This document shows, piece after piece, positions 4,325 through 5,213 of a stretch of DNA of 5,213 bases. This stretch comes from an uncultured Asticcacaulis sp. (GTDB lineage: Bacteria; Pseudomonadota; Alphaproteobacteria; Caulobacterales; Caulobacteraceae). How positions within the stretch are numbered: the stretch's first letter is position 1; every line of letters begins with the position of its first letter. The translations under genes were made by a program, and so were the position numbers. The stretch covers positions 1 through 5,213 of the forward strand of contig CAMLPZ010000289.1 in the NCBI GenBank assembly GCA_946482045.1, in the 5' to 3' direction. The notes beneath the pieces were generated by a model. It did not search any database and had not been told where the DNA came from. It saw only the letters and a list, made by a program, of their open reading frames with translations.

Positions 4325-5213
4325 TTAGCCCGGCTTGACCATGTTTTCCGGACGGACGAACTGATCGAACTCCTCGTTCGTCAGGTAGCCGCCGCCCACC
4401 GCTTCGTCGCGCAGGGTCGTGCCGTTCTTGTGAGCCGTCTTGGCGATCTTGGCGCAGATGTCGTAACCTAGGCGGCCGTTCAGTGCCGTCACCAGCATCA
4501 GCGAGTTTTCCAGGCCGCGCTTGATATTGTCGAGGCGCGGTTCGATGCCGACGACGCAGTTGTCGGTGAACGAGATCGCCGCGTCAGCCATCAGGCGAAC
4601 GCTTTGCAGGAAGTTGTAGGCCATGACCGGGTTGAAGACGTTGAGCTCGAAATGGCCTTGCGAACCGGCGAAAGTCAGGGCGGCGTGATTGCCGAAGATC
4701 TGGACGCAGACCTGCGTCAGGGCCTCGCACTGGGTCGGATTGACCTTGCCCGGCATGATCGATGAGCCCGGTTCGTTTTCCGGCAGGGCCAGTTCGCCCA
4801 GGCCCGAGCGCGGGCCCGAGCCCAGGAAGCGGATGTCATTGGCGATCTTGAACAGCGAGGCGGCGACCGTGTTGATGGCGCCATGGCTGAAGACCATGGC
4901 GTCGTGTGCGGCCAGGGCTTCGAACTTGTTCGGCGCCGTGGTGAAGCCCAGGCCCGTTATCGCCGCGATCTTTTCGGCCACGCCCTCGGCAAAGCCGATG
5001 GGGGCGTTCAGGCCTGTGCCGACGGCGGTGCCGCCCTGCGCCAGTTGCATCAGCTTCGGCAGGGTCTGCTGGATGCGCTCGATGCCGTTGGTCAGCTGCT
5101 GGGTGTAGCCACCGAACTCCTGGCCGAGCGTCAGCGGCGTGGCGTCCTGAGTGTGGGTGCGGCCGATCTTGATGATGTCCTTCCAGGCTTCCGCCTTGTC
5201 GTTCAGGGCGTTG
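4325..5213 (-). CDS. fumC: Class II fumarate hydratase, C-terminal 295 residues (runs off right edge)
   Basis: Fumarase C catalyses the reversible hydration of fumarate to L-malate in the TCA cycle, as a cytosolic iron-free homotetramer. The visible part covers roughly the C-terminal two-thirds of a protein of about 460 residues. It includes [17 protein letters not shown] (about 5115-5167), containing the catalytic-site histidine of the family; [19 protein letters not shown]; the superfamily signature [11 protein letters not shown] (4736-4768), with the active-site serine loop; [16 protein letters not shown]; and the closing [20 protein letters not shown]. The similarity to E. coli FumC is strong, and no frameshift or missing motif was seen. 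The related aspartase and argininosuccinate lyase families share the signature but not the surrounding fumarase-specific stretches. The N-terminus and promoter are outside the window. phyH follows 5 nt after the TAA. Confidence 0.97.
   Translation of the reverse strand, partial: NALNDKAEAWKDIIKIGRTHTQDATPLTLGQEFGGYTQQLTNGIERIQQTLPKLMQLAQGGTAVGTGLNAPIGFAEGVAEKIAAITGLGFTTAPNKFEALAAHDAMVFSHGAINTVAASLFKIANDIRFLGSGPRSGLGELALPENEPGSSIMPGKVNPTQCEALTQVCVQIFGNHAALTFAGSQGHFELNVFNPVMAYNFLQSVRLMADAAISFTDNCVVGIEPRLDNIKRGLENSLMLVTALNGRLGYDICAKIAKTAHKNGTTLRDEAVGGGYLTNEEFDQFVRPENMVKPG

Overview
The window looks like an alphaproteobacterial chromosome, probably Caulobacterales (a Caulobacter/Asticcacaulis-type organism). 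The coding regions are GC-rich and the intergenic DNA is clearly more AT-rich. A class II fumarase, a PF13467-type ribbon-helix-helix protein, a DUF4169 protein and a secreted GSG-repeat (GIN/DUF2807-like) protein occur together. The placement rests on recognised protein families, not on a marker gene or a database search.

Layout: the minus strand carries a housekeeping backbone and the plus strand a different block set into it. From the right edge, the minus strand holds the C-terminal 295 residues of fumarate hydratase FumC (edge to 4325). A PhyH-family Fe(II)/2-oxoglutarate dioxygenase follows (4319-3627), starting at a TTG only 5 nt after the fumC stop, so the two are probably co-transcribed. 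Further left on the same strand are a DUF4169 protein (best start a TTG at 1127), a small ribbon-helix-helix protein (772-536) closed by a terminator hairpin, and the N-terminal 131 residues of a UvrD/PcrA-type helicase that runs off the left edge.

Between them the plus strand carries yccF (1539-1937, membrane protein), a 357-residue exported beta-helical GSG-repeat protein (2083-3156) with a strong terminator, and a 28-codon hydrophobic mini-protein (3405-3491) with a near-ideal Shine-Dalgarno. A perfect 12-bp bidirectional hairpin at 3575-3604 separates the mini-gene from the convergent phyH.

The most interesting non-coding signals are two. First, a 23-nt element matching at 20 positions lies upstream of both the GSG-repeat gene (1982-2004) and the mini-protein gene (3323-3345), suggesting shared regulation. 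Second, two copies of one palindromic repeat, in opposite orientation, stand outside the plus-strand block (1454-1497 and 3522-3566). They have the same stem-bulge-stem architecture with different but still complementary outer arms. No CRISPR, tRNA, rRNA or complete insertion sequence was seen, and no recognisable defence or biosynthetic system is present.
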